The notes: a model not told the origin generated them from the letters alone. 64,000 nucleotides of DNA from Pedobacter cryoconitis (GCF_001590605.1 NZ_CP014504.1:4402001-4466000); one strand, 5' to 3'. Positions 53,984-63,238 are shown, counted from the first letter of the stretch. A program made the numbers and translations.

Positions 53984-55834
53984 ATGAAGAAACTATTTTG
54001 CGCTACTGCATTTACCTTGTTTGCATTGGCGGCTCTTGCACAGTCACCGCAACCACTGTCATTTAATTCAGGACATAGCCACAATGATTACAAACAAAAC
54101 ATCCCTTTACTGCGTGCTTATTACGCAGGAATGGGTTCTATTGAAGCTGACGTTTTCCTGAAGGATGGCCAGCTATTTGTGGCTCATGAATTAAAGGAGA
54201 TTAAGCCTGGAGCGACACTTTTGAAACAATACCTGGAGCCTTTGTATCAATTGTATAAAGAAAACGGAAATCATCCTTACGCTAATCATCAGTTAAGGTT
54301 GCAATTGGTGATTGATATTAAAGAAGATTACCAGCATGTTTTACCGCAGTTGCTGAAAGAGCTGAAACCTTTCCAGGACATGGTGAACAAGCCGGTTAAT
54401 CCGGATGCGGTAAGTATTGTAATTAGCGGAGATGTACCAGCACCTGAAAATTTTAAAAACTATCCAGCGCTAATTTCTTTTGATGGCCGCCCGGCTAAGG
54501 TTTATACCGAAGAGCAATTAAAGCGTGTCGCGATGATCAGTGATGATATCAAAAATTACACGGTTTGGAATGGTAAAGGAACGCCAACAAAAATTGATGA
54601 GGATAAACTTCTAAAGGTGATTCATGCGGCACATCAGCAAAATAAACCTTTCCGTTTCTGGGCCACGCAAGACAGTCCGAATACCTGGCTGGAGCTGGAG
54701 AAATTCGGGGTAGACTGGATCAATACGGATGCTCCTGAGAAGTTGCGTGATTTTTATTTACGGAAAGATAAACTGACTTATACCAATCCTGTCCCTTATC
54801 CTGTTTATCAGCCAACTTATCAAGCTGATGGTGCAGTTAAAAAAGTGAAAAATGTGATTCTGCTGATTGGTGATGGAATGGGTTTAGCTCAGATTCATGC
54901 AGGATGGATTGCGAATCATGGAAACCTGAATATCACGATGATCCGCAACAGTGGTTTTTCTCAGACTGCTGCCTCTAATTCCGGGAATACGGATTCTGCA
55001 GCTGGCGGATCTGCAATTGCCATGGGCGAAAAAACAAATAACCGCTATATCGGTATGGGAACTGATGACAAGAAACGCACAAACCTGGCAGATACTTTAG
55101 CTGGTTATGGTTTAAAAAGCGGGATTATCAGTGTTGGCGATATCACGGACGCTACTCCTGCTGTATTTTATGCGCATCAGTTAGACCGTTCGTACAATGA
55201 GGCGATAGCGAAGGATTTCCTGGACAGTCATGTAGATATTTTAGTAGGTTCTAATCAAAAGAGCTTCCTCCAAAATCCGGATGCTGATTTAATAAAAAAG
55301 CTGGAAGCTAAAGGTTATACTTTGAATAAATCGATAGCAGATTTCAAACAGAAAAGCAGTGGTAAGCAATTGGTTTTATTACCAGATTCTGCCACCCGTC
55401 CGGTAAAAGATGGCAGAGGAGATATGCTTGCACAATCTTTAAAACAGACTATCAAGTTATTGTCAGCTAATAAGAAGGGATTTTTTATCATGACTGAAGG
55501 TGCTCAGATTGATTACGGAGGTCATGTAAATGATTTAAAGTATGTGGTTACTGAATTGCATGATTTCGATAAAACGGTGGCTGAGGCTTTACGTTTTGCT
55601 GATCAGGATGGAGAGACATTGGTTCTGGTTACCGCGGATCATGAAACGGGAGGTTTAACTTTACTGGATGCTTCGGCTGCGGATGGCAGGGTTCAGGGAG
55701 AGTTTAGTACCAATGACCATACCAATATCATGGTGCCTATTTATGCTTATGGCCCGCATTCAGGAGATTTTACGGGAACTTATCCGAACAATGAAATCTT
55801 CAAAAAGATTATGAAATTGTTTACTGGTAAGTAA
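53984..55834 (+). CDS. secreted fusion: phospholipase C/glycerophosphodiesterase-like domain plus alkaline phosphatase
   Basis: 616 aa with a signal peptide (about 1-20). Residues 25-260 form a PI-PLC/GDPD-like domain: FNSGHSHNDYKQNIPLLRAY (His31/His33), SIEADVFLKDGQLFVAHELK (Glu54, Asp56, His68), and VIDIKEDY. Residues 290-616 form an alkaline phosphatase: VILLIGDGMGLAQIHAGW (Asp297), GNTDSAAGGSAIAMGEK (Ser338), MTEGAQIDYGGHVND and VTADHETGG. One protein could thus cut a phosphodiester and then remove phosphate from the product. Placed in an ECF/FecR/SusCD operon, it points to use of a phosphodiester-bearing lipid head group or polymer. Confidence 0.88.
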   Translation: MKKLFCATAFTLFALAALAQSPQPLSFNSGHSHNDYKQNIPLLRAYYAGMGSIEADVFLKDGQLFVAHELKEIKPGATLLKQYLEPLYQLYKENGNHPYANHQLRLQLVIDIKEDYQHVLPQLLKELKPFQDMVNKPVNPDAVSIVISGDVPAPENFKNYPALISFDGRPAKVYTEEQLKRVAMISDDIKNYTVWNGKGTPTKIDEDKLLKVIHAAHQQNKPFRFWATQDSPNTWLELEKFGVDWINTDAPEKLRDFYLRKDKLTYTNPVPYPVYQPTYQADGAVKKVKNVILLIGDGMGLAQIHAGWIANHGNLNITMIRNSGFSQTAASNSGNTDSAAGGSAIAMGEKTNNRYIGMGTDDKKRTNLADTLAGYGLKSGIISVGDITDATPAVFYAHQLDRSYNEAIAKDFLDSHVDILVGSNQKSFLQNPDADLIKKLEAKGYTLNKSIADFKQKSSGKQLVLLPDSATRPVKDGRGDMLAQSLKQTIKLLSANKKGFFIMTEGAQIDYGGHVNDLKYVVTELHDFDKTVAEALRFADQDGETLVLVTADHETGGLTLLDASAADGRVQGEFSTNDHTNIMVPIYAYGPHSGDFTGTYPNNEIFKKIMKLFTGK

Positions 55835-55852
55835 GGCGGTTTCATTTACTAT

Positions 55853-55889
55853 AAAAAGCGGCTGTATCTTAAATGATACGGCCGCTTTT
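55853..55889 (+). terminator. terminator after the phosphodiesterase/phosphatase fusion gene
   Basis: Stem AAAAAGCGGCTGTATC / GATACGGCCGCTTTT with one G-T pair. The left half is repeated at 57067-57082 without its right half. Confidence 0.85.
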
Positions 55890-55951
55890 ATGCTTAAGAT
55901 TTTTCATATTTTAGCATCCACAAAAAGATTAATCAAAAACCTATAATTGAT

Positions 55952-57057
55952 ATGTTGAAAAGAATTCTCTTTCTTACTATTGGAATTGGCGCCGGCTTAT
56001 GCGCACAGGCTCAACAAAGCCCTTTAAAAACGATTAAGGATAATGCTGCAACAGCTGTTAAAAGCCAGGGGAAAACAGGGACCTGCTGGAATTACTCTGC
56101 AACCTCACTGGTAGAATCAGAAAGCCTGCGCAAAGGTCTGGGCGAATTTAACCTCTCAGAAATGTACATTGCGCGCAATATCTATGTAGAAAAGGCGAAG
56201 AACTACATTTTGCGTCAGGGTAAAGCACAATTCAGTGAAGGTGGCCTTGGTCATGACCTGATTCGCGGTATTTCACTTTATGGCGCTATGCCACAAGAAG
56301 CTTTTCAAGGCGTTACTGGTGAAATCCCTAACCACACTGGTTTAATGGATACGCTGAAAACATACCTTGATGATGTCCTTAAAAAACGTCCGGTTGCAGC
56401 GGACTGGCAACAAGGGTTTGAGAAAATCCTGAACGAGAAATTAGGTAATCCACCAGCTAATTTCGATTATAAAGGAAAGAACTATACTGCGAAGACTTTC
56501 GCTAAAGACGTACTGAAATTTGATGCCAATGATTATGTAAGTGTGACTTCATTTACGCACCATCCTTATTATTCACAGTTTATTTTAGAAGCTCCCGATA
56601 ACTTTGCAAACGGTTCTTTTTATAACCTGCCTTTACAAGAAATGATTGGACTGACCAAAACAGCTTTAAAAGATGGGTATACAGTGATGTGGGATGCCGA
56701 TGTAAGCAGCAGGAATTTTCAGCAGAAAAAGGTTATGCGATTTTATTCGCTGATACCGCTGATGCAACAGCAGCTGTTCTTAACCCAACGGTTAAGGAAC
56801 AAGCCTATACGCCAGAATTACGCCAGCAATTATATGAGAACTTAACGACAGAAGATGACCATTTGATGCACCTGATGGGTTTAGAACAGGCAGCGGATGG
56901 AAAGTCCTTCTTTAAAGTTAAAAATTCATGGGGTGAAGTTGGTCCTTTTAAAGGCTATATCGAAGTCTCAGAACCTTATTTCGCGATTAATACAGTCAGT
57001 TTAGTGTTGCCAAAAGCAGCATTGACTAAAGAATTGAAGAAAAAACTGGGCTTATAG
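55952..57057 (+). pseudogene. C1-family cysteine peptidase (PepC/bleomycin-hydrolase-like), frameshifted
   Basis: The first 894 bases encode a signal peptide (about 1-20) and the peptidase core with oxyanion Gln39 and catalytic Cys45 (VKSQGKTGTCWNYSATSLVE). The frame fails after SSRNF at the T4 run 56716-56719: restoring one T joins it to a second frame starting AEKGYAILFADTADA and including the catalytic His (DHLMHLMGLEQ) and Asn (VKNSWGEVG). The mended product would be about 368 aa. As it stands the His/Asn half is lost. Cause may be a true deletion or a sequencing error in a homopolymer. Confidence 0.85.
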
Positions 57058-57066
57058 CCTCTCCTG

Positions 57067-57137
57067 AAAAAGCGGCTGTATCGTAAAAATGCACTGCCCC
57101 CAGAAAGTGTCTGACTTTTTGGGGGCAGTGCATTTTT
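57067..57137. repeat. long hairpin element, copy 2 (bidirectional terminator)
   Basis: Stem AAAAATGCACTGCCCCCA (57085-57102) with its complement at 57120-57136, extended by AAAGT/ACTTT around loop GTCTG. The core is the reverse complement of the core of copy 1 at 25341-25381 with three differences in 39 bases. Upstream, 57067-57082 repeats the left arm of the terminator at 55853. Confidence 0.85.
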
Positions 57138-57154
57138 TGATATAGCATAAATCC

Positions 57155-57409
57155 CTATTCTTTCACAGGTTCTGCCGTTTCCACTGGTGCTTCCGGATCT
57201 AACTCTACACATCCTTCTTTATCTTTTCTTGCAAAAAGTATAGGGTAAAGAAAAAGAAGAGCACTCAGCATCAGGAATAATCCCGAAGCTTCCAATATAT
57301 ATTTGCTCCATTCTACCTCATCGGAACCTAGGATCAGGTAAGTGACAAGGGCAATTATGGCTAGGATCAAGGCAATTACTGCCTTCTGAAGTTTCATTAC
57401 TTTTATCAT
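57155..57409 (-). CDS. small two-helix membrane protein, unknown function
   Basis: 84 aa with two membrane helices (about 9-27 and 39-60) and an acidic proline-rich tail. An ATG four codons downstream (MKLQKAVIAL) is an equally good start. It is convergent with the broken peptidase gene and shares the hairpin terminator at 57085. No family recognised. Confidence 0.65.
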   Translation of the reverse strand: MIKVMKLQKAVIALILAIIALVTYLILGSDEVEWSKYILEASGLFLMLSALLFLYPILFARKDKEGCVELDPEAPVETAEPVKE

Positions 57410-57587
57410 GACCGTTGAGATTGTTGTGGTTAATTTATGCGATTAGCAAGCTAAAAATCCGTCCGATATTTTTTTATTCTCCGGATTAAAATCGTTTTAC
57501 AATATAAGCAACAAAAACCAAACCAATTTAAGTTTTTGAAGATCAATGTATTTCCTGAATACCTACCTTTTTTTAATTCTTAATCCT

Positions 57588-57595
57588 TAACTTTG
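57588..57595 (+). promoter_or_regulatory. -7 box TAACTTTG of the ileS operon
   Basis: Exact TAnnTTTG match 30 bases before the ileS start. Confidence 0.55.
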
Positions 57596-57624
57596 CATCC
57601 TCATTTTTTTAAGATACTGGATTG

Positions 57625-60600
57625 ATGTATAGGGAATTTAAACAATTAGAACTACCTAAGATAGGCGAAGAGATATTACAGTTTTGGAAGGAAGAAAATA
57701 TATTTGAAAAAAGTATTTCTACCCGTTCAAAAGCTAACCCATTTACTTTTTATGAAGGCCCGCCTTCAGCTAATGGCATGCCTGGTATTCACCACGTAAT
57801 GGCTCGTGCTATTAAAGATATTTTCTGTCGTTATAAAACTCTCAAAGGTTTCCAGGTGAAGCGTAAAGGTGGTTGGGATACGCATGGTTTGCCTATTGAG
57901 CTTGCTGTAGAGAAGAAACTGGGTATCACGAAAGTTGATATCGGTGTTAAAATTACAGTAGAGGAATACAATGCAGCCTGCCGTGAAGAAGTAATGCGTT
58001 ATACCGATATCTGGAATGACCTTACCGAGAAAATGGGCTATTGGGTAGATCTGGAGAAACCTTATATCACTTACGAAAATGAATATATTGAGTCTCTTTG
58101 GTGGATCCTGAAAACCTTTTATGATAAAGGGCTTTTATATAAAGGATATACCGTACAGCCTTACTCTCCTGCTGCAGGAACAGGTTTAAGCTCTCATGAG
58201 CTGAACCAACCGGGTACTTATAAAATGTTGAAAGATACTTCGATCACTGCACAGTTCGCTATCAAAAGAGAACAGCAGCATCCGGCATTGTCTTCCATAT
58301 TTGAAAACGATACAGAAGATACGTCTTTTATCGCGTGGACAACTACGCCATGGACTTTACCGTCTAATGGTGCACTGGCAGTTGGCGCAAAGATCAATTA
58401 TGTAAAAGTTAAAACTTTCAATCAATATACTTTCTTACCGGTCAGTGTAATATTGGCGAAGGATTTAGTTGGCAAACACTTCAAAGCTGAAGCAAAAGAT
58501 AGCTCTTTTGAAGACTATAAAGGTGGTGATAAACTGATTCCGTGGACAATCACAGCTGAGTTTACTGGTAAAGACCTGGTTGGTGTGGTTTATCATCAGC
58601 TGATGCCTTACGTAACCAATGCTGAATTAGAAGCCAAAGCTTTCCGCGTTATCCCTGCTGACTATGTAACGACTGAAGATGGTACGGGTATCGTACACCT
58701 TGCAGCTGTATTTGGAGCAGACGATTTTCGTGTTGTAAAAGAGAACGACATGCCTTATGTGATGGTGAAGGATGAACAAGGCAATGAACTTCCTTTAGTG
58801 AACAAGCAGGGGAAATTCGTTGACGAGGTTACTGATTTCGCTGGTTATTATGTGAAAGAAGAGTATTATAGTGATGAAGAACGTAAAGCGCCTGATTTCA
58901 AGCCTACAGACGTCTTGATCGCGATTAAACTGAAGGAAGACAATAAAGCGTTCGACGTTAAAAAATACGAACACAGTTATCCGCATTGCTGGAGAACTGA
59001 CAAACCTATTTTATACTACCCTCTGGATAGCTGGTTTATTAAAACTACTGCTGTAAAAGATAAAATGGTAGCACTGAACAAAACCATTAACTGGAAACCG
59101 GAAGCTACAGGAACAGGCCGTTTTGGTAACTGGCTGGAAAACCTGGTGGACTGGAATTTATCGCGCTCCCGTTATTGGGGAACTCCTTTACCAATCTGGA
59201 GAACTCAGGATGGTACGGAAGAAAAATGTATTGGTTCTATTGCAGAGCTGAATGCGGAGATCAAAAAGTCTGTAGAAGCTGGTTTTATGGAAGCTGCTTT
59301 TGAATTGAAAGATATGCACCGTCCTTTTGTGGATGATGTGATCCTGACTTCTTCAAAAGGCGAAAAAATGACCCGTGAACTGGATCTGATCGATGTATGG
59401 TTTGATAGTGGTGCAATGCCTTATGCACAATGGCATTACCCTTTTGAAAACCAGGAAGAGTTTGAGAATGCCTATCCTGCAGATTTTATCGCTGAAGGTG
59501 TGGACCAGACCCGCGGATGGTTCTTTACTTTACATGCGATTGCTGTCATGCTGAGTGAAACCAGCGAGGAGATCAAAGCAGTAAATGAGCGTATTGGCAA
59601 CCAAGGTATTGCTTATAAAAATGTAGTTTCCAATGGATTGGTACTGGATAAGAACGGGAACAAAATGTCTAAGCGTTTGGGCAATGGAGTTGATCCTTTC
59701 CATACGATTGATACTTACAGTGCTGATGCAACCAGATGGTATATGATCAGTAATGCTTCTCCATGGGATAACCTGAAGTTCAGTACTGAAGGCCTGGATG
59801 AGGTAAGACGTAAGTTTTTTGGAACATTATACAATACTTATGCTTTCTTCGCTTTATATGCGAACATTGATCAATTTGAGATTGATGAAAATAACGAGAC
59901 ACCTGTAAAGGACCGTTCTGAATTAGACAGATGGATTTTATCGCTGTTACAGAACCTGATCAACGAGGTGGATGAGAGTTATAATACTTATGAGCCTACT
60001 AAAGCAGCGAGAGCTATTCAGACTTTTGTAGATGAGCATTTAAGTAACTGGTATATTCGTTTATCACGCCGCCGCTTCTGGAAGGGTGAAATGACTGCGG
60101 ATAAAAAGGCTGCTTATGAGACTTTATATACTTGTTTGATGAGCGTATCTCAGTTAATGTCTCCGGTTGCACCTTTCTTCGCGGATTGGTTATACCAGAA
60201 CTTATCAGTTAATAAAAAAACTGCTGAACAGTCGGTCCATTTGAGCTTGTGGAAAGAGGGTGATACCTCACTGATCGACATAGAATTGAATGAGCGTATG
60301 GAGCTTGCCCAGAATATTTCTTCTATGGCACTTTCCTTAAGGAAGAAATCAAGCATCAATGTGCGTCAGCCGCTAGCTAAGATCTTATTGCCTGTACTGG
60401 ACAAAACGTTCCAGGAAAGAGTGGAACTTGTGAAGGAAATTATCTTATCTGAGACTAACATCAAGGATATTGAATATATCACTGATACTGCTGGTTTCAT
60501 CAAGAAAAAGATCAAACCGAATTTCAAAGCGCTCGGACCAAAGGTTGGTAAGGACATGAAATCGGTAGCAGAAACAATTAGTGGGATGAGTGCTGAAGAT

Positions 60601-61017
60601 TTAAGCAAGTTTGAGGCGGAAGGTTCTTATCTTGTTCCGGGTACCAGCTATGTAATTTTGCTGGAGGATGTAGAAATCATCGCTGAGGACATACCTGGAT
60701 GGCAGGTAACAAATATCGGAAAGCTTACGGTTGCTTTGGATGTTACGATAACCGATGTGTTGAAAGAGGAAGGTTTATCACGTGAATTGATCAACAGAAT
60801 CCAGAATTTAAGAAAGGAGCTTAATTTCGAAGTGACTGATCGCATTACCGTGAGTTTACAAAACGATAATTTAATCGCCACAGCAGTAGCACAGAATAAA
60901 ACATACATTTGCGCTGAAATATTAGCGGATGATATTAATTTGATAACTAATTTAGATAAAGGAAACACAATCGTAATTGATGAGGTTGAATTACTGATTT
61001 CAATTGCAAAACAATAA
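57625..61017 (+). CDS. ileS: isoleucyl-tRNA synthetase
   Basis: 1130 aa from the ATG at 57625; a TTG one codon earlier is open too. Class I signatures: PSANGMPGIHHVMARAIKD (HIGH motif, here GIHH) and GNKMSKRLGNG (KMSKS motif), with the CP1 editing domain between (WTTTPWTLPSNGALAVG, EDGTGIVHLAAVFGADD). The length and lack of C-terminal zinc fit the long IleS type of Bacteroidota. It charges tRNA-Ile and removes misloaded valine. Leads the operon with the DksA-like and lspA genes. Confidence 0.96.
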   Translation: MYREFKQLELPKIGEEILQFWKEENIFEKSISTRSKANPFTFYEGPPSANGMPGIHHVMARAIKDIFCRYKTLKGFQVKRKGGWDTHGLPIELAVEKKLGITKVDIGVKITVEEYNAACREEVMRYTDIWNDLTEKMGYWVDLEKPYITYENEYIESLWWILKTFYDKGLLYKGYTVQPYSPAAGTGLSSHELNQPGTYKMLKDTSITAQFAIKREQQHPALSSIFENDTEDTSFIAWTTTPWTLPSNGALAVGAKINYVKVKTFNQYTFLPVSVILAKDLVGKHFKAEAKDSSFEDYKGGDKLIPWTITAEFTGKDLVGVVYHQLMPYVTNAELEAKAFRVIPADYVTTEDGTGIVHLAAVFGADDFRVVKENDMPYVMVKDEQGNELPLVNKQGKFVDEVTDFAGYYVKEEYYSDEERKAPDFKPTDVLIAIKLKEDNKAFDVKKYEHSYPHCWRTDKPILYYPLDSWFIKTTAVKDKMVALNKTINWKPEATGTGRFGNWLENLVDWNLSRSRYWGTPLPIWRTQDGTEEKCIGSIAELNAEIKKSVEAGFMEAAFELKDMHRPFVDDVILTSSKGEKMTRELDLIDVWFDSGAMPYAQWHYPFENQEEFENAYPADFIAEGVDQTRGWFFTLHAIAVMLSETSEEIKAVNERIGNQGIAYKNVVSNGLVLDKNGNKMSKRLGNGVDPFHTIDTYSADATRWYMISNASPWDNLKFSTEGLDEVRRKFFGTLYNTYAFFALYANIDQFEIDENNETPVKDRSELDRWILSLLQNLINEVDESYNTYEPTKAARAIQTFVDEHLSNWYIRLSRRRFWKGEMTADKKAAYETLYTCLMSVSQLMSPVAPFFADWLYQNLSVNKKTAEQSVHLSLWKEGDTSLIDIELNERMELAQNISSMALSLRKKSSINVRQPLAKILLPVLDKTFQERVELVKEIILSETNIKDIEYITDTAGFIKKKIKPNFKALGPKVGKDMKSVAETISGMSAEDLSKFEAEGSYLVPGTSYVILLEDVEIIAEDIPGWQVTNIGKLTVALDVTITDVLKEEGLSRELINRIQNLRKELNFEVTDRITVSLQNDNLIATAVAQNKTYICAEILADDINLITNLDKGNTIVIDEVELLISIAKQ

Positions 61018-61022
61018 TTAAC

Positions 61023-61406
61023 ATGGAAAAACCTACAAAAACCCGTTACTCAGATAACGAGCTACAAGAATTTAAAGAACTAATCCAGGATAAACTGCGC
61101 ATGGCGAGAGAGGAATTCCTCAACTTAACGAATTCTTTGAGCAGCCCGAATTCTAATGGTACAGAAGATACTTCTGGTACTTACAAGACTTTGGAAGATG
61201 GTTCGGCCACTTTGGAGAAAGAGCAATTAAATCAATTAGCTGCACGTCAGAAAAAATTCATTGAGAATTTAGAAGCTGCTTTGGTACGTATTGAGAACAA
61301 AACTTATGGTATTTGCCGAGAAACTGGTAAATTGATCCAAAAAGAACGTTTACGTGCTGTACCTCATGCAACTTTAAGCATGGAAGCCAAATTGAAACAA
61401 GCATAA
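61023..61406 (+). CDS. TraR/DksA-family protein with incomplete zinc site
   Basis: 127 aa. The coiled-coil region (LQEFKELIQDKLRMAREEFL) and the C-terminal finger IENKTYGICRETGKLIQKER...RAVPHATLSMEAK follow the DksA/TraR fold, but the finger has only one Cys and one His where DksA has four Cys. This loss is common in Bacteroidota members. It may bind the RNA polymerase secondary channel. Five bases after ileS; its stop overlaps the lspA start by one base. Confidence 0.9.
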   Translation: MEKPTKTRYSDNELQEFKELIQDKLRMAREEFLNLTNSLSSPNSNGTEDTSGTYKTLEDGSATLEKEQLNQLAARQKKFIENLEAALVRIENKTYGICRETGKLIQKERLRAVPHATLSMEAKLKQA

Positions 61407-62008
61407 TGAAAGGCTATTCTAAACCTTTGCTGGTTATCTTCCTGGTCCTTTTAGTGGATCAGGTGTTGAAGACCTGGATTAAAACTAATATGTATGTGGG
61501 TCAGGAGTTCAAAATTATTGGCAACTGGTTCATTATACATTTTACGGAGAACAATGGAATGGCCTTCGGAATGGAGTTTGGTGGTGAATTCGGAAAACTG
61601 GCTTTATCGTTATTCAGAATTGCTGCGGTGGCGGCAATTGGTTATGGTTTACATTACCTGATCCAGCATAAGTACCATAGAGGGCTGGTCCTGAATGTGG
61701 CCTTGATTTTCGCAGGTGCATTGGGTAATATCATTGACTCTGTAGCTTATGGCAAGATATATGGCTATTCTACATTGTTTCATGGCCGTGTAGTGGATAT
61801 GTTTTACTTTCCGATACTGGAAGGTATCTTTCCTAAATGGGTGCCTATATGGGGCGGAGAAGACTATATTTTCTTCAGACCGGTGTTCAACGTTGCAGAT
61901 GCTGCCATATCTGTTGGGGTAATCGCTATTCTGATCTTCCAGAAAAAGTATTTTAAGGAAGAGGTGAAGGAAGAGATTGGACCGAACAATGAGGTGGTTG
62001 AAGATTAA
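61406..62008 (+). CDS. lspA: lipoprotein signal peptidase (signal peptidase II)
   Basis: 200 aa with four membrane helices. Family motifs: FTENNGMAFGMEFGG, ALGNIIDSVAYGKIYGYSTL, GRVVDMFYFP with catalytic Asp, and FNVADAAISVGV with the second catalytic Asp. It cuts lipoprotein signal peptides before the lipidated Cys, so it serves all SusD, GH18 and barnase lipoproteins of this window. Slightly longer than the 160-170 aa usual in Proteobacteria, as often in this phylum. Confidence 0.95.
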   Translation: MKGYSKPLLVIFLVLLVDQVLKTWIKTNMYVGQEFKIIGNWFIIHFTENNGMAFGMEFGGEFGKLALSLFRIAAVAAIGYGLHYLIQHKYHRGLVLNVALIFAGALGNIIDSVAYGKIYGYSTLFHGRVVDMFYFPILEGIFPKWVPIWGGEDYIFFRPVFNVADAAISVGVIAILIFQKKYFKEEVKEEIGPNNEVVED

Positions 62009-62026
62009 ATACTTTTAAACTAATTG

Positions 62027-62062
62027 AAAGGCTTTCCTGAAGGGGGAAGCCTTTTTTTTTTT
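62027..62062 (+). terminator. terminator of the ileS-lspA operon
   Basis: Stem AAAGGCTTTCC / GGGGAAGCCTTT with a one-base bulge, followed by a twelve-T run that passes directly into eight G residues (62063-62070). Confidence 0.85.
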
Positions 62063-62086
62063 GGGGGGGGCGGGTATGTAAGGAGG

Positions 62087-62177
62087 AAATCAAAAACAGG
62101 GAACATAGTTTTGCGGCCGCGCGTTCCCTCTGCGAGGATCCTAATGCCCGCAAAACTATGTTCCCTGTTTTTGATTT
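62087..62177. repeat. perfect 30-bp inverted repeat with 31-base GC-rich spacer
   Basis: Arms 62087-62116 and 62148-62177 are exact reverse complements; they contain AACAGGGAACATAGTTTTGC. The spacer 62117-62147 is GC-rich against an AT-rich surround, the left junction forms a NotI site (GCGGCCGC), and the spacer holds AGGATCCT. No coding function. It lies between the lspA terminator and a convergent gene. Confidence 0.85.
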
Positions 62178-62341
62178 ATCACCATGTTGGGAGGTTAAAA
62201 AAAGGCATTTCCATTGTGAAAGATGGAATTAGTTTGAAAAGGTATTTTGTTTGGTGGTTGGTTGGGAAGAAGAATAGAAGGAAGAAAGAGAAGAAAAAAC
62301 AGAAAGAAAGATCAGGTGAATAGCTGGATGCTTTAGAGGTG

Positions 62342-62980
62342 TTAAAAAAGACGTTTATGGATTTCGTCCAGGTCTTCGGGGTTTGAGGCTTTTGGGTGTT
62401 GTTTCCAATAGTCCAGGCCTTTTTGCAATGCTTGGAGGGATTTTTCGGGATTACCGGCAAGCTGAAAAAAATCACTGGCTTTGTGGTGGTCGCTGTTTTT
62501 TGAGAGTAAATTATTTGCAGCATTTTCCCAGTTAGAGAAATGGTTCAGGGTAAGTATTCCAATGTTAAGGATGTTGTTCTTCAGGATTGTCAATACTTCT
62601 GGCCTTTGCGTTTCTTCTATGATTTGGAAATGATATTCTTGTTTGTTATTGATGACCGGGAACTCCCAATTTTCGATATTCCAATCCGGTTCGGTAAATA
62701 TGTGGTCATTGAGGGGCTTGGTTCCGTATTTGACTTTGTACCATTTTGAGTATGCTTTTGAAGTTATGCTCCATATTGTCCGGAATTCTGCCGATATACC
62801 GGTTTCATTATAGCGGTTAAGCTGAAAGGTAATGTTCTGGGTGAAGTCACCGGAGTTTCTTTTGAAGGTTAAGGAACTTTTGGAAAATGTAAATCCTGAT
62901 TGAATTAAGGGTTCCAGCAGGGTTTCTGTTATGCTTGTTGTAATTAATTCTCTGGGGGTTGGTTGTCTGGTATTTTCCAA
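62342..62980 (-). CDS. DUF4304-like cytosolic protein
   Basis: 212 aa without signal or membrane helices. Starts MENTRQPTPRELITTSITET, then SGFTFSKSSLTFKRNSGDFT and NITFQLNRYNETGISAEFRT, the alternating pattern of DUF4304 proteins. The C-terminal third is helical with a Trp-rich end (LDYWKQHPKASNPEDLDE). Such genes occur singly across Bacteroidota. No function known; family call is moderate. Confidence 0.6.
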   Translation of the reverse strand: MENTRQPTPRELITTSITETLLEPLIQSGFTFSKSSLTFKRNSGDFTQNITFQLNRYNETGISAEFRTIWSITSKAYSKWYKVKYGTKPLNDHIFTEPDWNIENWEFPVINNKQEYHFQIIEETQRPEVLTILKNNILNIGILTLNHFSNWENAANNLLSKNSDHHKASDFFQLAGNPEKSLQALQKGLDYWKQHPKASNPEDLDEIHKRLF

Positions 62981-63238
62981 TTTTATTCCTGTATTTATTG
63001 ATTCAAGGTAAAGAATAATAATTAATTGTGAATCTTTTGCCGGAGTATGGAATCAGCAAAAGCAGCTTGTGATGATATAATGGGTCTGATTTACAGCGGA
63101 TTTTTATGAACAAAATAAATAAAGGCTGGCCAGGAGAATATTCTTAATTTGCAGGAAATTAAAATTCCTCAATTATTGTTATGGAATCGGCATGGTTTTT
63201 ACATCTAATCTGTAAATACACACAAATAGAAAATTATT

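Noticed and set aside
62024..62323. 99-codon plus-strand frame
   Set aside because: It crosses the lspA terminator tract and the 30-bp inverted repeat and has a Lys/Arg-rich low-complexity end; not protein-like.
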